A DNA stretch of 64,000 nt from Welwitschia mirabilis (taxonomy: Eukaryota > Gnetophyta > Gnetopsida > Welwitschiales). Position numbers and translations under genes: made by a program. This document shows positions 35,420 to 47,700 of the stretch, piece after piece. Position 1 is the stretch's first letter. Each line of letters begins with the position of its first letter. The notes beneath the pieces are model-generated. The model ran no database searches, was not told where the DNA came from, and saw only the letters and a program-made list of their open reading frames with translations. The stretch is from contig JBOZIK010000001.1 in NCBI GenBank assembly GCA_051453625.1, positions 263,589,212 to 263,653,211 on the forward strand. The letters run 5' to 3'.

Positions 35420-35900
35420 TAATGCAAAACTAAATTTTTATTTCATTTAAGACCATAGGCTACATGCTTGATTAAGAAATGTCCTCTTAGACACCCATAA
35501 ACTATGTTAATGGTATTATAAGTAGTAAATATAAGTTGCTATAATACTTAAATTCTTATGGTTATTTCTTAAACATATCAAGAATAAGAAGAGGAGACTA
35601 ATTATTTAATACTTAGCAATAATCATAGCTTTTAAGAAGAAACTTTACATTAAAAATAAACTATAGCAACTTCCTTCCAAATTAAACACATATAAAAGAA
35701 ATATTATTTAAACAACATCCATATCCATTTCTCAAATTACAAAAATTATTACTTTAAGATTAATACAAGGTCCTTCAAGTGCAAAATTACAAAGATTTAA
35801 CTCCCATATAGGCTTAGCAATACATAATGCTTCTAAAGATGAGAATCACATAAAAGACACCCAGCTTTAACTTCTTTCCTCCTTATTTCTTGAAGATTTT
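35420..35900. other. AT-rich unassigned DNA
   Basis: No coding signal or terminal repeat recognised. It lies beyond the 3' end of the minus-strand LTR at 35,903. Confidence 0.35.
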
Positions 35901-35902
35901 CC

Positions 35903-37074
35903 TGCACAACAGGCATGATGTGAGAACTGTACCTTCATAATTCCTAGTGTAGTCCATGGCAAGGTTTTTAGGTTAAAGGTATTCAAGCACAAGAATAAAT
36001 TCACAAGAATATCAAATGACTAATACCTTATATTAAATTCAACAATCAAGATACAAATATCCAAGTCTTGATAAATGCAAAATTTTCAATGAATAGTATA
36101 CTTTGTCAGAGGGGTGTCAGATATCCATTGTATAGAGGATCATTCCTATGGCAAATAGGAACCCTTCAGGTGGGATAACCCCTTAAAGCCACAAGACATC
36201 ATGTCATGCAACAACTAGATGGGTAATCACCCTGATCACTCTGACAGTCACTCCTATGGTTAATAGAAGCCCTTTAAGTGGCCCAACTTCTAAAGTTACA
36301 TGATTTGATTACTTAATAAAGTTTTTAAACATAGTAGAGAAATAATAATCAAGGTATTTTATGCATAAGAAAAATATTACTTGAGACATGTATAAGGATA
36401 CAAGAATTAATAAAACATACAAGAGATATATAGAAGTGCATGAATCATATCAAAGATTAAAGTAACCCATAGAACCATATGAGAATGAAATGAAAAACCA
36501 TAGAAACATACTGATTTTAAGAAGAAGCTCAAGATCTCAAGAAGATTATAAAGCTTTAAGGCTTCCCAAGCTTTAAGATTCAATAGCAAATGATTATCTA
36601 AAATGAAGGTAAGAAAAAAGTAGGAGGAAGGTCCTATTTATAACTAAGGTTTGGTGGAATGTAAATGGTTATGAAAGTATAAGAATAAAACATCATAAAT
36701 AAGGGCAGTTAAGTGGTGGGAATTCCATTACCCTGCTAGGCCACTAGGAAAATAATAAATAACAATTATTCTTGTCAAATAAAAATATTTCATAAACATG
36801 AGAGTAATTTCTTTGACATTTAAAAATAATAACTTTATAAATTAAGCATCTCTATTTCAAATAACTTCAATTTCAAATCTACAACTCATTAGCATTTTCT
36901 ATAATAAGTGATTAAGTGAATAAGGCCAAAGCATAAAATAATAATCACAAAACTATTAGCTATAAAGGAAAGCATCCAAGAATTATCATGAAATATTATC
37001 CTTATTCTCTGTTGACTTATTTATCAAAATATTTTAAACTTAAGTCCTAATTGTTTAAAATTTAAAACATGACA
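35903..37074 (-). repeat. gypsy LTR, same family as 5,971-6,966
   Basis: On the minus strand it starts TGTCATGTTTTAAATTTT after a purine tract (37,075-37,088 reverse complement CACTTGAGTGGAAA) and ends near GTTGTGCA. TATA box TATAAATAGG on the minus strand at 36,633-36,642. About 1.17 kb; longer than the sister copy mainly in the segment after the TATA box (35,990-36,330). The purine tract suggests a 3' LTR, but no pol remnant is recognisable upstream at 37,090-37,750. Confidence 0.7.
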
Positions 37075-37089
37075 TTTCCACTCAAGTGT

Positions 37090-38180
37090 TTGTAAAAAAT
37101 TTGCTTTGCAGATGTTCTATTTTTTTAAGGCATTTTATGCATCCATGTTTTCATACATCTCTACATAGAATAAAGCTCTTGATGACACTTTTATAATGAA
37201 CTTCTTGTATGTTGGATCTGAGCATTCTTCCACTATTAAGAGTGTTCTACACTATCATCCACATCCTTCTTGATCTATAGTCCTTTATTGTCTAAATGTC
37301 CATCTAATCATAGGAGGAAATACACAAATAAAGATATAAGCAGTGACAAAAATCCTATTAGCACTCTTAGTGATTGGCTCACTAAATAAGAAGACTTAGG
37401 AATTTTGTAGGTCTAAAGAAGCATGATGCGTTCAATTAAAAATAAAATTAGCCTTGAAAGCATCCAAATCTTATTTAAAAATTGGAATTCCTTATCGCTT
37501 GCACAAGTAAAAACCTATCTGAAATGCACTCAAACCTACTTTTAATTACACTTTTAAGTTTTTCATGAATGACAAATCAATAGCAATAGTCCAAGGGCAT
37601 AAGCAGAGGTGGCTAGAATTCATGTTGAGGCCAGATCTAATGATGAAAAATATTCCTTATTCTTCAATGGCTTGTTCTCACTAAGCATCCATAATCCTCC
37701 ATTGCATACAGCATTGGCAGAAGTTACTATTATGTTCATGTTATTCTGTTGAGTTTAGTCCTTATTCTTGTTATTTTCATTCTATTTTTATTTTTACTTT
37801 AAATGACTTATAATGTATTGAGTTAGATGAGTACCTTTTAAAAGTTTGGATTATCTTAAAATTCATAAAATATTTTAAGGGATATAATCCTTAGCCTTTG
37901 TAGCTTTTTTAATAATATTGTTTTTTAGGGAAAATGTTAGGAGGTATTTAATTCTCCAATATTATTAGTAAAGTAATAGGAGAGTTAAGCTAGAGGTTAT
38001 TACATAAGTGTTATTCTTTCAATAGGTTCACTTCTTAAACCTTAAATTCTAAGGTTAAAAAGGTGAAAGTTTACCAACTTCTGCTTGCTTCACTCAGTAG
38101 GATAATTTAAGAGGAAAAGAGAAAATGAACACAATAAAAAATGATATTAAAAGTATGATGATAAAAATTTTCATTTTGAA
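37090..38180. other. unassigned DNA between LTR and gag-only element
   Basis: No recognisable frame. Its 3' part must contain the leader, and possibly the 5' LTR, of the plus-strand gag element at 38,180, but no copy of that 265-bp LTR is visible here. Confidence 0.35.
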
Positions 38181-38224
38181 AAATCAAGGTTTAGCTAATC
38201 CTAATTCAAAAAGGTATATGACAA

Positions 38225-38552
38225 GTTGTAAATGGTACAATACTTAAATCAATAGATGCATCCAAAATTATGAAGTGGGAAATGCTAAATCAAAGGGCTA
38301 TATCTCTAATTAGCCTTATACCTGAAGATAATTACTTACACTATCTTGATTTAACAAATTCTTCAAAGGAAAACTAGAAGAATTAAACCATTTATTAGGT
38401 GTCAGGGGTTAAGAGGCTAAGAAAATATTGAAGAATTAACTTTATGACTTAAAGACAAATGAAGAAAAAGGCATGAATGAATATATCAACTACTTTTGAT
38501 CAATTTAAATTCAACTTTCTTCTATCAATGTTAAAGTGGATGATGATAATGC
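38225..38552 (+). pseudogene. copia gag core, Tnt1-like
   Basis: Plus strand reads KIMKWEMLNQRAISLISL, then further on EEKGMNEYINYF and SSINVKVDDDNA. These match the gag of Tnt1-type copia elements (W..LDxRAxSxIxLSL... M.EYIN.F..I...L..IGVKV.DED.A). It runs into an assembly gap. Stops occur at former Gln/Trp codons. Confidence 0.6.
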
Positions 38553-39076
38553 NNNNNNNNNNNNNNNNNNNNNNNNNNNNNNNNNNNNNNNNNNNNNNNN
38601 NNNNNNNNNNNNNNNNNNNNNNNNNNNNNNNNNNNNNNNNNNNNNNNNNNNNNNNNNNNNNNNNNNNNNNNNNNNNNNNNNNNNNNNNNNNNNNNNNNNN
38701 NNNNNNNNNNNNNNNNNNNNNNNNNNNNNNNNNNNNNNNNNNNNNNNNNNNNNNNNNNNNNNNNNNNNNNNNNNNNNNNNNNNNNNNNNNNNNNNNNNNN
38801 NNNNNNNNNNNNNNNNNNNNNNNNNNNNNNNNNNNNNNNNNNNNNNNNNNNNNNNNNNNNNNNNNNNNNNNNNNNNNNNNNNNNNNNNNNNNNNNNNNNN
38901 NNNNNNNNNNNNNNNNNNNNNNNNNNNNNNNNNNNNNNNNNNNNNNNNNNNNNNNNNNNNNNNNNNNNNNNNNNNNNNNNNNNNNNNNNNNNNNNNNNNN
39001 NNNNNNNNNNNNNNNNNNNNNNNNNNNNNNNNNNNNNNNNNNNNNNNNNNNNNNNNNNNNNNNNNNNNNNNNNNNN
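38553..39076. other. assembly gap (524 N)
   Basis: Run of N inside gag of the plus-strand copia element. Open frames drawn through it are artefacts. Confidence 0.99.
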
Positions 39077-39148
39077 TTTTTTAACTAAATTATAAATAAA
39101 ACTTTTATAAGTATCAAATTTAAATTATAAAGTAATAAGAATAGGTAT

Positions 39149-39190
39149 TGTTACTATTGCAAAATAACTAGACATAAATTAATCAACTGT
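39149..39190 (+). pseudogene. intact CCHC zinc knuckle of gag-only element
   Basis: Reads CYYCKITRHKLINC, a complete C-x2-C-x4-H-x4-C knuckle, the RNA-binding end of gag. The frame stays open from about 39,143 to a stop near 39,317. No protease motif follows. Confidence 0.65.
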
Positions 39191-39343
39191 TTTGATCAAG
39201 CAAGAGATCTAATCACTGAAAAATTAAAGAAGTAAGCTCTCGTAGGTGAAATAAAAACTAAACTTGAATCTAAAGAAGTAATAACTTCACAATATGATAT
39301 AGTTCTTTTTGGTTTCTAATTATTCCTAGTCCATATTGTCCTA

Positions 39344-39447
39344 AGTTATCTTGAGTTGTCCCACTTTGTCTTGAGTTATCTTGAGTTGTCTTGAGTTATT
39401 CCACTTTATCTCAAGTTATTCCAAGTTATCTCCCATTATCCCAAGTA
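39344..39447 (+). repeat. decamer-type repeat tract
   Basis: About ten imperfect copies of a TTATCTTGAG/TTGTCCCACT-like decamer, for example AGTTATCTTGAGTTGTC repeated around 39,350 and 39,384. It lies between the gag stop and the polypurine tract. Confidence 0.75.
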
Positions 39448-39546
39448 AATGTTCCTAATTACTTAAAGTTAGGTTGGAGGTTTCTTCCAACCATATCTTA
39501 TCATTTTTGATGTTAAATTCACATGAAATTTAACATAAAAAGGGGG

Positions 39547-39815
39547 TGTTAGAATTATTTACTTTTCAAAATTATTTTGTAAATTGGTTAACACCACTTC
39601 CATGGTTTTCTATTCCACATCCTATTTCTCTTTCATATCGTCTCATATTATTGTCTAATTCTTACCTATTTTTTGTTATGTATAAAGCTATAAATTCTTG
39701 CATTGAATAATGAAAAATCATAGAGCTAATTTTAATGATTATTGTTTAACCTCCCTAGAATTATTTTGCTTGCTTTGTATTTGATCTATGCTTAGCGTTT
39801 TCAAACCCTATGTCA
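39547..39815 (+). repeat. 3' LTR of gag-only copia element
   Basis: Starts TGTTAGAATT directly after AAAAAGGGGG and ends near CCCTATGTCA, about 269 bp. Its partner fragment is at 32,320-32,582. Short LTRs of this size are usual in several copia lineages. Confidence 0.75.
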
Positions 39816-39819
39816 AGAC

Positions 39820-40600
39820 CTCTTCCTCTTTCCTAAGGGGTTCATCAACCTTATTCATGGGAAATTAAGGATTTTAAACTTATGGATGCAGTGAAATTTA
39901 TGTTAAAACTTGTAATCTATAAATCTTCATCATTCTTCAAGCATAATTTAAACTGCATTAACCTACCTATTAAATCATCTACGAATAAAGCATTTAAACT
40001 TCAAAGATTTTACATTGCAATAATCAATTGTTTTAAATGTTTTGTAAGAGACATAAGAATTCTCAAAGCTACATCAATATCACTAATTTGATGATCAAGC
40101 ATAGTCATATCTTTAATCAAACCTCTTATCTTTTGAATAAATTCCTACCTTTTGAATAAATTCCTATTTGTTGTGATCTTCCTTCATCTTGAGAGTTTCA
40201 TCCTTAAATTATATGATTTTATCTTCTTCACATTTTAATTATCTTGGTAAATAATGTCTCATATATTCCATAAATTAAAATGACTTGAATAATTAGCAAC
40301 CTTTTTTACTTAATCATTATCCATGCTAGTAAAAATAGCACTATTAACTTGAATGTCTTGCATTCTTCTTTTTCCATAAGTCTTCCTTTCCTATTTTATG
40401 GTAGTGGGTAATAAACCTATGTCAACTTACATGCATTAACACAATCCTATCCTTTCAAAAATTGTTTTTTTCTAATTTTCCAAGCTTCCTAATTAAAAAC
40501 ATTAAAAGTGGGTATCATATATTTTTTTCATTCTAATAATAAACGCTTCCTTCTTTTTTGTAATTCTTTAATTCAATTTTGATGTACTATCTAAGTAATT
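39820..40600 (-). pseudogene. copia gag remnant of second Angela-like element
   Basis: Minus strand. Reads KDMTMLDHQISDIDVALRIL then MSLTKHLKQLIIAM, matching the 'QL...G..ISDEDVAL.IL.SLP..F.Q.IIAL' segment of copia gag. Its start lies shortly after the primer binding site at 40,615. The gag is cut at its C-terminal end by the plus-strand LTR at 39,547-39,815, so the rest of the element is missing here. A 19-bp duplication (CCTTTTGAATAAATTCCTA) sits at about 40,129-40,167. Confidence 0.55.
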
Positions 40601-40614
40601 TTTCATGTAAAATT

Positions 40615-40626
40615 GCTCTAATACTA
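40615..40626 (-). other. primer binding site of second Angela-like element
   Basis: Minus strand TAGTATTAGAGC, which is TGGTATCAGAGC with one G-to-A and one C-to-T change. It lies six bases inside the inferred LTR end and is followed by the gag remnant. Confidence 0.65.
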
Positions 40627-40632
40627 ATTTAT

Positions 40633-43600
40633 TAGTTACAACTTTAACCTAGAGAGTAGTGGACACTAAGACAATCCATAAGGATCTATATTTTTCTTTG
40701 CAAATAATGTTTTAAGGAAAAAATTTCTCAATACTTGTGATAATTACTGTGCATGTTTGTGTTTTTTGAGAATATAAAACTAATACAAACACATGTATTG
40801 AGATGTATCATGTGAAAAAATTGAGAGTAAAAAAATAACTAAATATTTTGAAAAAATAACTTTTTAAAATTCACTTAGGCATTTTGACAGTGATAACCAT
40901 TTAAGCCTATTTATCATGGTAAACATTAACAAGATTAAAATATTCTTTACACAAACCTTTAAACATAAATTGCTCTAAGAAAGAATGTTTATGTATATAG
41001 AAAATCCCTTAAAAGTTATTGAAATAATATTATATAACTTAGAATGCAAATATATTACTATATTAATAAAAATTAACAAAGATATTTTGCAATGTTTTGC
41101 TTTGTAAAAAAGCTACTCTTAAATGCACCTAAATATTCAAATAAAACTATGATCATTACTAAATAATAGTCTGATAATAACATTTGTATTTGTTATGAAA
41201 AATGATTTGTTTGTCTTTTAAAAATTATTATCAAATATTATTTTGTTTATTAATTGATTAAAAAAGTTTTTTACTATCATACAAATTTTTTACTGAAAGA
41301 AACTAATCATAGTAATTTAATACTGAACTTGTAGAATACACTTTTTTCATGAAATTAATTAAATGATCATCATTAGAAGAGTTTTAATACACTAATAAAA
41401 CCTAAACTAGTCATAAAGAAAAATACTCAAAAAATTATTTATTTAATAAATGAAGCTAGTATACTCTCAAGGTGTATTAAACTTTCTACCTTAGAAGTTT
41501 GATAAATAATTATCTATTTAATTATCATGAAATGCAAATCTAGCATTATTTCTCCTCTATTTCTTAGAAATCATAACTTTTATTACTTATTATTAATACT
41601 ATTTATCCTTTAATAATTTAATTTACTTTTACAAAGCATTAGGATGAAAGGCATTAATGCTATGAATAAATGTCCTTTGAAAATCATCTTAGTGGTAAGA
41701 ACTATTAAAATAAAATGCATTCTGAATAAAGGAAAACCTAACTTTCAAGAAATTTCTTCTTTCTTTTCCTTTTACATTTTTCATTTATATTCTTTTTATG
41801 ATCTTATATATTGTTTCAAAACTATCCAATGCATATAAATAATCTCTGAGAATAATACAAAGAGAAGAGAAGCTTGTTAAGGCTAGTAAAAGATAAGAGT
41901 CAAAGTGAAGGTTTAAATTCTAAGTTTGCATAGATAAAAATAGTTGGCATGAGGAAGAGGAAAGAAAACAAACTAAAGATTGCTTATTGAAAATAGGAAT
42001 TTCCTATTAATATTATCTTTTGAAGATGATAGTTTCTTATATTTTAAATTTACTCAATCAATAGCAATGTTCAAATTTTTGAAACCTAACTCTTGATAGT
42101 CATGTCATCATTTCTATCTCCAAATTTTAGAAATAGTAACTCATGTATTTAGTATTTAATGAGTTGAGAAGTGATAAAACTAATTCAATTTAAAATAACA
42201 TAAAGAGTACTAAGTAATGTGAAGAACAACTACAACGTTTTGGCTTTCTTAGTTTTTCTTTTAATCTTTAACTAGGATTACAGTAACTTATGCATTATTT
42301 TGATGTAAACCTTCCTCTAGTTCTTATCAAATAATTCAATTTACTAAATTTCTGAAGTTGCTAGCAATAACAATAATATAGTGATATTTTGCAAAATAAG
42401 ACTAGCTATCTATGAATGTTTCATAGCTAGTTGTCTCATTTACATTCCTCTATAGGACATTGAAAATTTTCAATATTTTCATTTGAAAAATGCTATGAAT
42501 AATTTTTTAAAAACTAAAATGTTGCTTATTTTGGTATTCTTCCATTATGAGTGAAACAACTAGTTTTCTAGTATTTTATTTTCTATTAGAGGGTTTAATT
42601 AACTAAAGTTTTAATATCCAAGAATAATATATCAAAACAACTTAAAATATTTTAGATAATTTTTAATGCATATTCTTATTAAATTTTGAGAAGTAGTCTC
42701 GTAGTTTATTTGATATCTAGAGAGTGTGATTGATGTGACAATGAAATATGAGTTTGCTATTGCTTTTTAATTTTAATCTAGTAAATGTAACTAATATATC
42801 AAATCATGAAAAAAATCTAAGACCACTTTGAAAACACAAATTTACCCAAAATTAACTTTTTAAGGGAAAAAATAAGTAACTTTATTTTTCAGGCCTTATT
42901 TAATTAATCAACATGGTTGATCTTCAATGCATGTTTTATGAAATAGAAGTATAAAAATGTCTCAATTAAGTAATGTTTTCTTTCATTAGCATCTCTTTTA
43001 TAAAGATAAGATTATATATTAGTCATTAGTAAAAGGTGAATTAAAGCATGAACATAAAGTTTGAAGTAGTATTAATAACACATAGAAACTAACATTTACA
43101 TCAAGATATCTAGGCCATGATAGCATGCTTAAATTATCATTACATTATTTTTATGCATTCATGATACTTAAGTCTATGGAAATCTAGTTTTACTAATAAT
43201 TTTCCTTAACATTATTATTTTATAGCATATTAGCATGATTATGATCATGGTGGTAGAAGATGAAGGTGTGCTAATCAACTTAGGTAGTGGAACTAGTTTT
43301 AGGAGTGATCACACCAGTTACTATGTGAAAAATAGGCCAACACTATTTTTCTCAAGCCTTTAGATTGTAAGGAATACCTCTGAAGCATTTCTAAGTTCAT
43401 TTGATAAATGAATAATATTTTCTAAGAGAAACCCCTTAATTTGACCCCATGATTAAAAAATGGCCTCATTACACTTTGGAAACTATAAAGAGTGATCACA
43501 TTAGGCCATAGAAACCTTAATTTTTAACCCTAATTTGACCTATAAATATCCTACTTTAATTCATTTGAATAATTTGTTGAATCATTATATAAGAGATTAT

Positions 43601-44748
43601 TAGATCTTTAGCCATGTGTTCTTTCTAATCCTCCAATTAGGAATGGGCTAATTTTTAAGATAGCATGATATTTCTTGAACTATTATAAGTTCTTTTCATG
43701 GATTATGTGCTTTACTTATGAGATTAAAAAGTGTTGCATGTTATTTTATTAGTGCATTACTTTTATATCAAGTGGTGATCACTTCATATTTATTATGCTT
43801 AGGATTAGTTAAGGCATGTCATTACTTTAAGATATTATGTGTGATTCTCCTTTTTACTTTAGCTTGCATAACCTGAATCTTTAATTCATGAATCTTAGAA
43901 GAGCCTTGATTTTTATGCTTATAATATTTTTACTGTAAAGGTTATAATGACTCAGAGATATCACCTTTGTATCTATGATGGATAAGATTGTAAAACATGC
44001 TTGAATAAAACTAATTAGAGTAAAGATACATAAATTTAATTACAAACTCTTTTTATATTGAAGTTATTATACTACTTTAGAGCTATGTTTCATTCGTAGC
44101 TCTCTTATACATTTTAGTTACTTATACTCATTTTTATTTTACTTGCTTTATTAATAGTCCATTACATCTATCCTCATGAAAGAATAACTCTAGAAATATA
44201 CTAAAAATTGAAGTCTTAGTTTTATTTATAAAACTTGGATCTACTTATGTAAGATTTATTTCCTTAGGATGATCTTACATATCATCATATATTAACAATA
44301 GATATAAGTATAGCTAGATTTCACCACAGATAAGTATGGATAAAAGTTTACTAATTAAAAAGATTTTTTCAATGTTGCTAGATTGATGTAACAATGACAT
44401 ATGAAAAATAGTACGTTGAAAAGTAAATTAAACAAGGTAAATTTTACTTACTTAACAAATGGATAAGTGAATTTAGGCTTATTCTGAATTATTTATCAAT
44501 CTTACCTAAATATACCTACCTAACACTATTATGATTTTTACTAGATAGTATCTCCTCAAAAAAGCCTCATCATTTTAGGTTTTTAAGATAAAAATGGAGT
44601 AAGGTACATAGGGTCAATTATGCATGAGGGATTTGAATCATTACCATAGTAACCACATTTGCACAAGTGTCTAATCCACCAAATGCAACCTATAAAATTG
44701 AAATGCTATTTGACAATGGCATATATCAATGCCAAAGTAGAACTTTTA
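40633..44748 (-). repeat. copia 5' LTR of 2.85 kb, interrupted by a solo LTR
   Basis: Reads from 44,748 down to 40,633 on the minus strand, with the foreign LTR 43,073-44,332 inside it. After removing the insert and one target copy about 2.85 kb remains. It matches 16,388-18,829 on both sides of the insert. The start is TAAAAGTTCTACTTTGGC, equivalent to TGAACATTCTTCTTTGAC in the other copy. It abuts copia integrase sequence near 44,760, so this element inserted into, or truncated, the third copia. Confidence 0.7.
43073..44332 (+). repeat. Athila-like solo LTR with 5-bp target duplication
   Basis: Aligns along its full length with the LTR at 15,082-16,387. Flanked by AGTAT at 43,068-43,072 and 44,333-44,337. 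The sister copia LTR shows the empty site with a single AGTAT at 18,416-18,420. No interior is present, so it is a solo LTR left by LTR-LTR recombination. Confidence 0.8.
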
Positions 44749-44759
44749 CTAAAATTATT

Positions 44760-47700
44760 AATTTATTTCTTTGAGAAGTGTATTATTTTAAATTCAAACA
44801 TTCTCATGTTATAGGATTATATGGTCTTGGAATATAGGTATCTAAGCCTTTTGTGCTTATTTGTAAAATACAACCTATAACTATATCTTGAGAGTCAAAA
44901 GATTTAATTCTTTTATCTTGGAAGGAATAGCTTATCTATATCTAGTTTATTATTATAGTGATTTCTTATTAGAGTAGAAAACAATAATCTTTTTGGCTAT
45001 ATTTTTGTCTTCAATGGTTAAAATCTTGGAATGAGGTATCTATTTTGAAAAAATGAGAAAAAAGAAGAAAACTTCATTGAAATTATTTCAAACTAGAAAG
45101 CTAATCATATTCTTTTCAAATTGATCATGCAATCCTTTCTCTATGGGCTTTATTCTTCTACTTATAAGAAGATCCTCATCATAGTTCTTATCCATAAATC
45201 TAATTAAGTTATAAAATAATACATTCATCCTATCTTTTAAAGGTATCCAATCAAAATGAGGTCTTTTGAAAACTCATTAACTTCATCTTTAATACTTAAA
45301 GATAAAAAAAGAAACTTGAATCTAAAAATTAGTAACCAAAACTTCTATGTTAGAATTTCTTTAATGCTATTTAAAACTAGATTTATAGAAATAGTTACTT
45401 TCATTAATTTATAAATCTAAAGTAAAAATTTTATAATTTATTAAGTTATTAATTTTCCTTATCCTTGTTATGAGTTCTTAAATTATGGTTTGAATAAAAA
45501 TTATCCTTTTCAAATTCTTAAAGGTGTTTATGAAAGTAATATATTTAAATTAAAATCTCTTCTTTATCAATTCTTTTCTATGAAACATTTATTTAAAAAC
45601 TTATAGTATAAAGATTAAAAATAATATTTTCTTTACTCTTACTTTCTCCTTAATTAATTTTCAAATACATTCCTCTACTATTCTTAAAATTATGATAAAT
45701 ATACTATGATATTTTCTTATTTTAAGGTAGCTAGTAAAAACACTTTTACAAACTTAGATAAATCTTATTAATGTTCTTAGTATTCTTGAAAATATATCTT
45801 TTACTTTTAAACACTTTAAAGTATGATACATTTAGCCTCTTATCCTTATACATCTCATAAGAGGTTTTGATTGTGCTAGATTTTGGAAAGGCTTTGAAAC
45901 ATAGTAATATATGTTAAGATATTTAGCTCAAAACCTCTTGGAAATTTTATTCTCTTTTAAGATTACTTTAGTCATCTCTTAAAATACTCTTTTTTTCTTA
46001 CTAATCCATCCTTTTATGAAGTCTTAGGAGGAAAAAATTACATGTAATACCATGATTAAGTACCATGTATCAAACTTTTTACTGTTTAATTCTCCTTTAT
46101 GATCACTTATAATCTTTTTTTTTATGTCAAATTTCATTTTCAAGCCTTCTATGTAATACTTCAAATATACTAAATGCTTCACTCTTATATATTAAAAATA
46201 ATACCCATGTAAACCTTAAAAATCATCTACCAGGACCAATAAATCCTCTTTTCATGAAGAATATTAACTATGATAAGTCTATTAAATATAGATGTATTAA
46301 ATATAGAGTTCATTTGTAGGAATTTTAATTAATCTTTGGAAACCTATTCATATTTTTCTTTCCTAATTGACATGCTCTACAAGGTGAACCTTTCACTTTG
46401 CATATTATGATCATACCTTCTACTAAATCATGTTTTTCAAATAAGTTTTTGTAATTTACATGGCCTAGACTCCTATTCCATAGTCTACTTTCATTAGATG
46501 ACATAGAAGAAAGATACTTACTTCTTAAGGACTATTTAATAGAATAAATATATTTATCCCTATTACCTTAAGAAATAATACTTCAGTTTCTATCTAGAAC
46601 ATGGTAACTTAAATCACTAATAAGACATACATAACTTTATCATAGATCTTGCTAATTCGTAGTAGGTTGTTATTTATTCCATTGACACAGAGTAAATTGT
46701 GAATGGTTAGAAATTACTTCTCACTAATAGTTTCAATTCCTTCCATCATTTCTTTACCATTATTAATAGTAATCATACAATCTCCATCACATTTTTTTAT
46801 AGTTGTGAACATGCTATTATTTCCTTTCATCTATCTTAAGCAACCATTATCAAAGTACTAGTGCACATAATTAATGGTAAATAAGTAATATGAATTGATC
46901 AACATTTATGTGATTTTCCATTACTCCATCTAATATCAAAATTTGGATGTTTTCTCATAAACTAAAAACAAGGTAAGATGTCAAATATTAGAAAAAATGT
47001 TTCTAAAATGACAATTAATCATAGTATGATCAAGACTATTATAGAAATAAAAATAAAGATATCTCTTACTCTTTTTACTAAATTCAATGTTTTGAAAGTA
47101 GGGTTAGACAATCACCTATTTTAAAGCCTTTTGTATTTAAAGATTTATCCTTTAAAAGTATGAATGACTTTCTTGATGATGCAGAAATAAATGAGGAAGA
47201 GAGTAATGGAACATATTCAAAATGACTTTTATCACTTAGTAGTCTTTTTTTAAATGGCATGTTTTCTAATGAGTGATTAAATATGAAAAAATTTAAAACA
47301 ATTCTATTTAATTCATTAATATTTAAAATTAAATGCTCACATTCTTGCCTCTCTAGCCTTGGATATGTCTTAAAGGTATTTAACCTTCCTTTTTAACTAT
47401 TTCTATTGCACTACTAGATTTTTCTTTATAAGTTTAGCTTAGATGAGATGGTGTTTTATTCCTTTTCATATGTTGCAATATTTCTCTTGAGTTTAGTATT
47501 TTTCTTTAGGATTTTGTTACTTTATCCATAAAGTTCTTGGTTTTTTTTTAACTAGAATTTATCTTTATTTACATTAGTATCCTCATCAATGTTTTCTTAT
47601 CCCACTTTAGTTATATCATAGTTAATGTTAGAGAAACAATCCTTTTTATCATCACTTTGCTTATCTCTTTTGAGACTTGAAACATATTTATTTTTAATTC

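Larger units (their letters stand above)
38180..39815 (+). mobile_element. gag-only Ty1/copia element, 3' part
   Basis: Plus strand order: gag core (38,225-38,552), a 524-N gap, gag zinc knuckle (39,149-39,190), a stop, a short repeat tract (39,344-39,447), a perfect polypurine tract AAAAAGGGGG (39,537-39,546), then the LTR. There is no room for a 3-kb pol between knuckle and LTR, unless pol was deleted. This matches the layout of gag-only non-autonomous elements. Confidence 0.6.

Noticed and set aside
38477-39088. 203- and 182-codon frames across 38,477-39,088
   Set aside because: They run through the 524-N gap. Only the short gag part before 38,553 is real.
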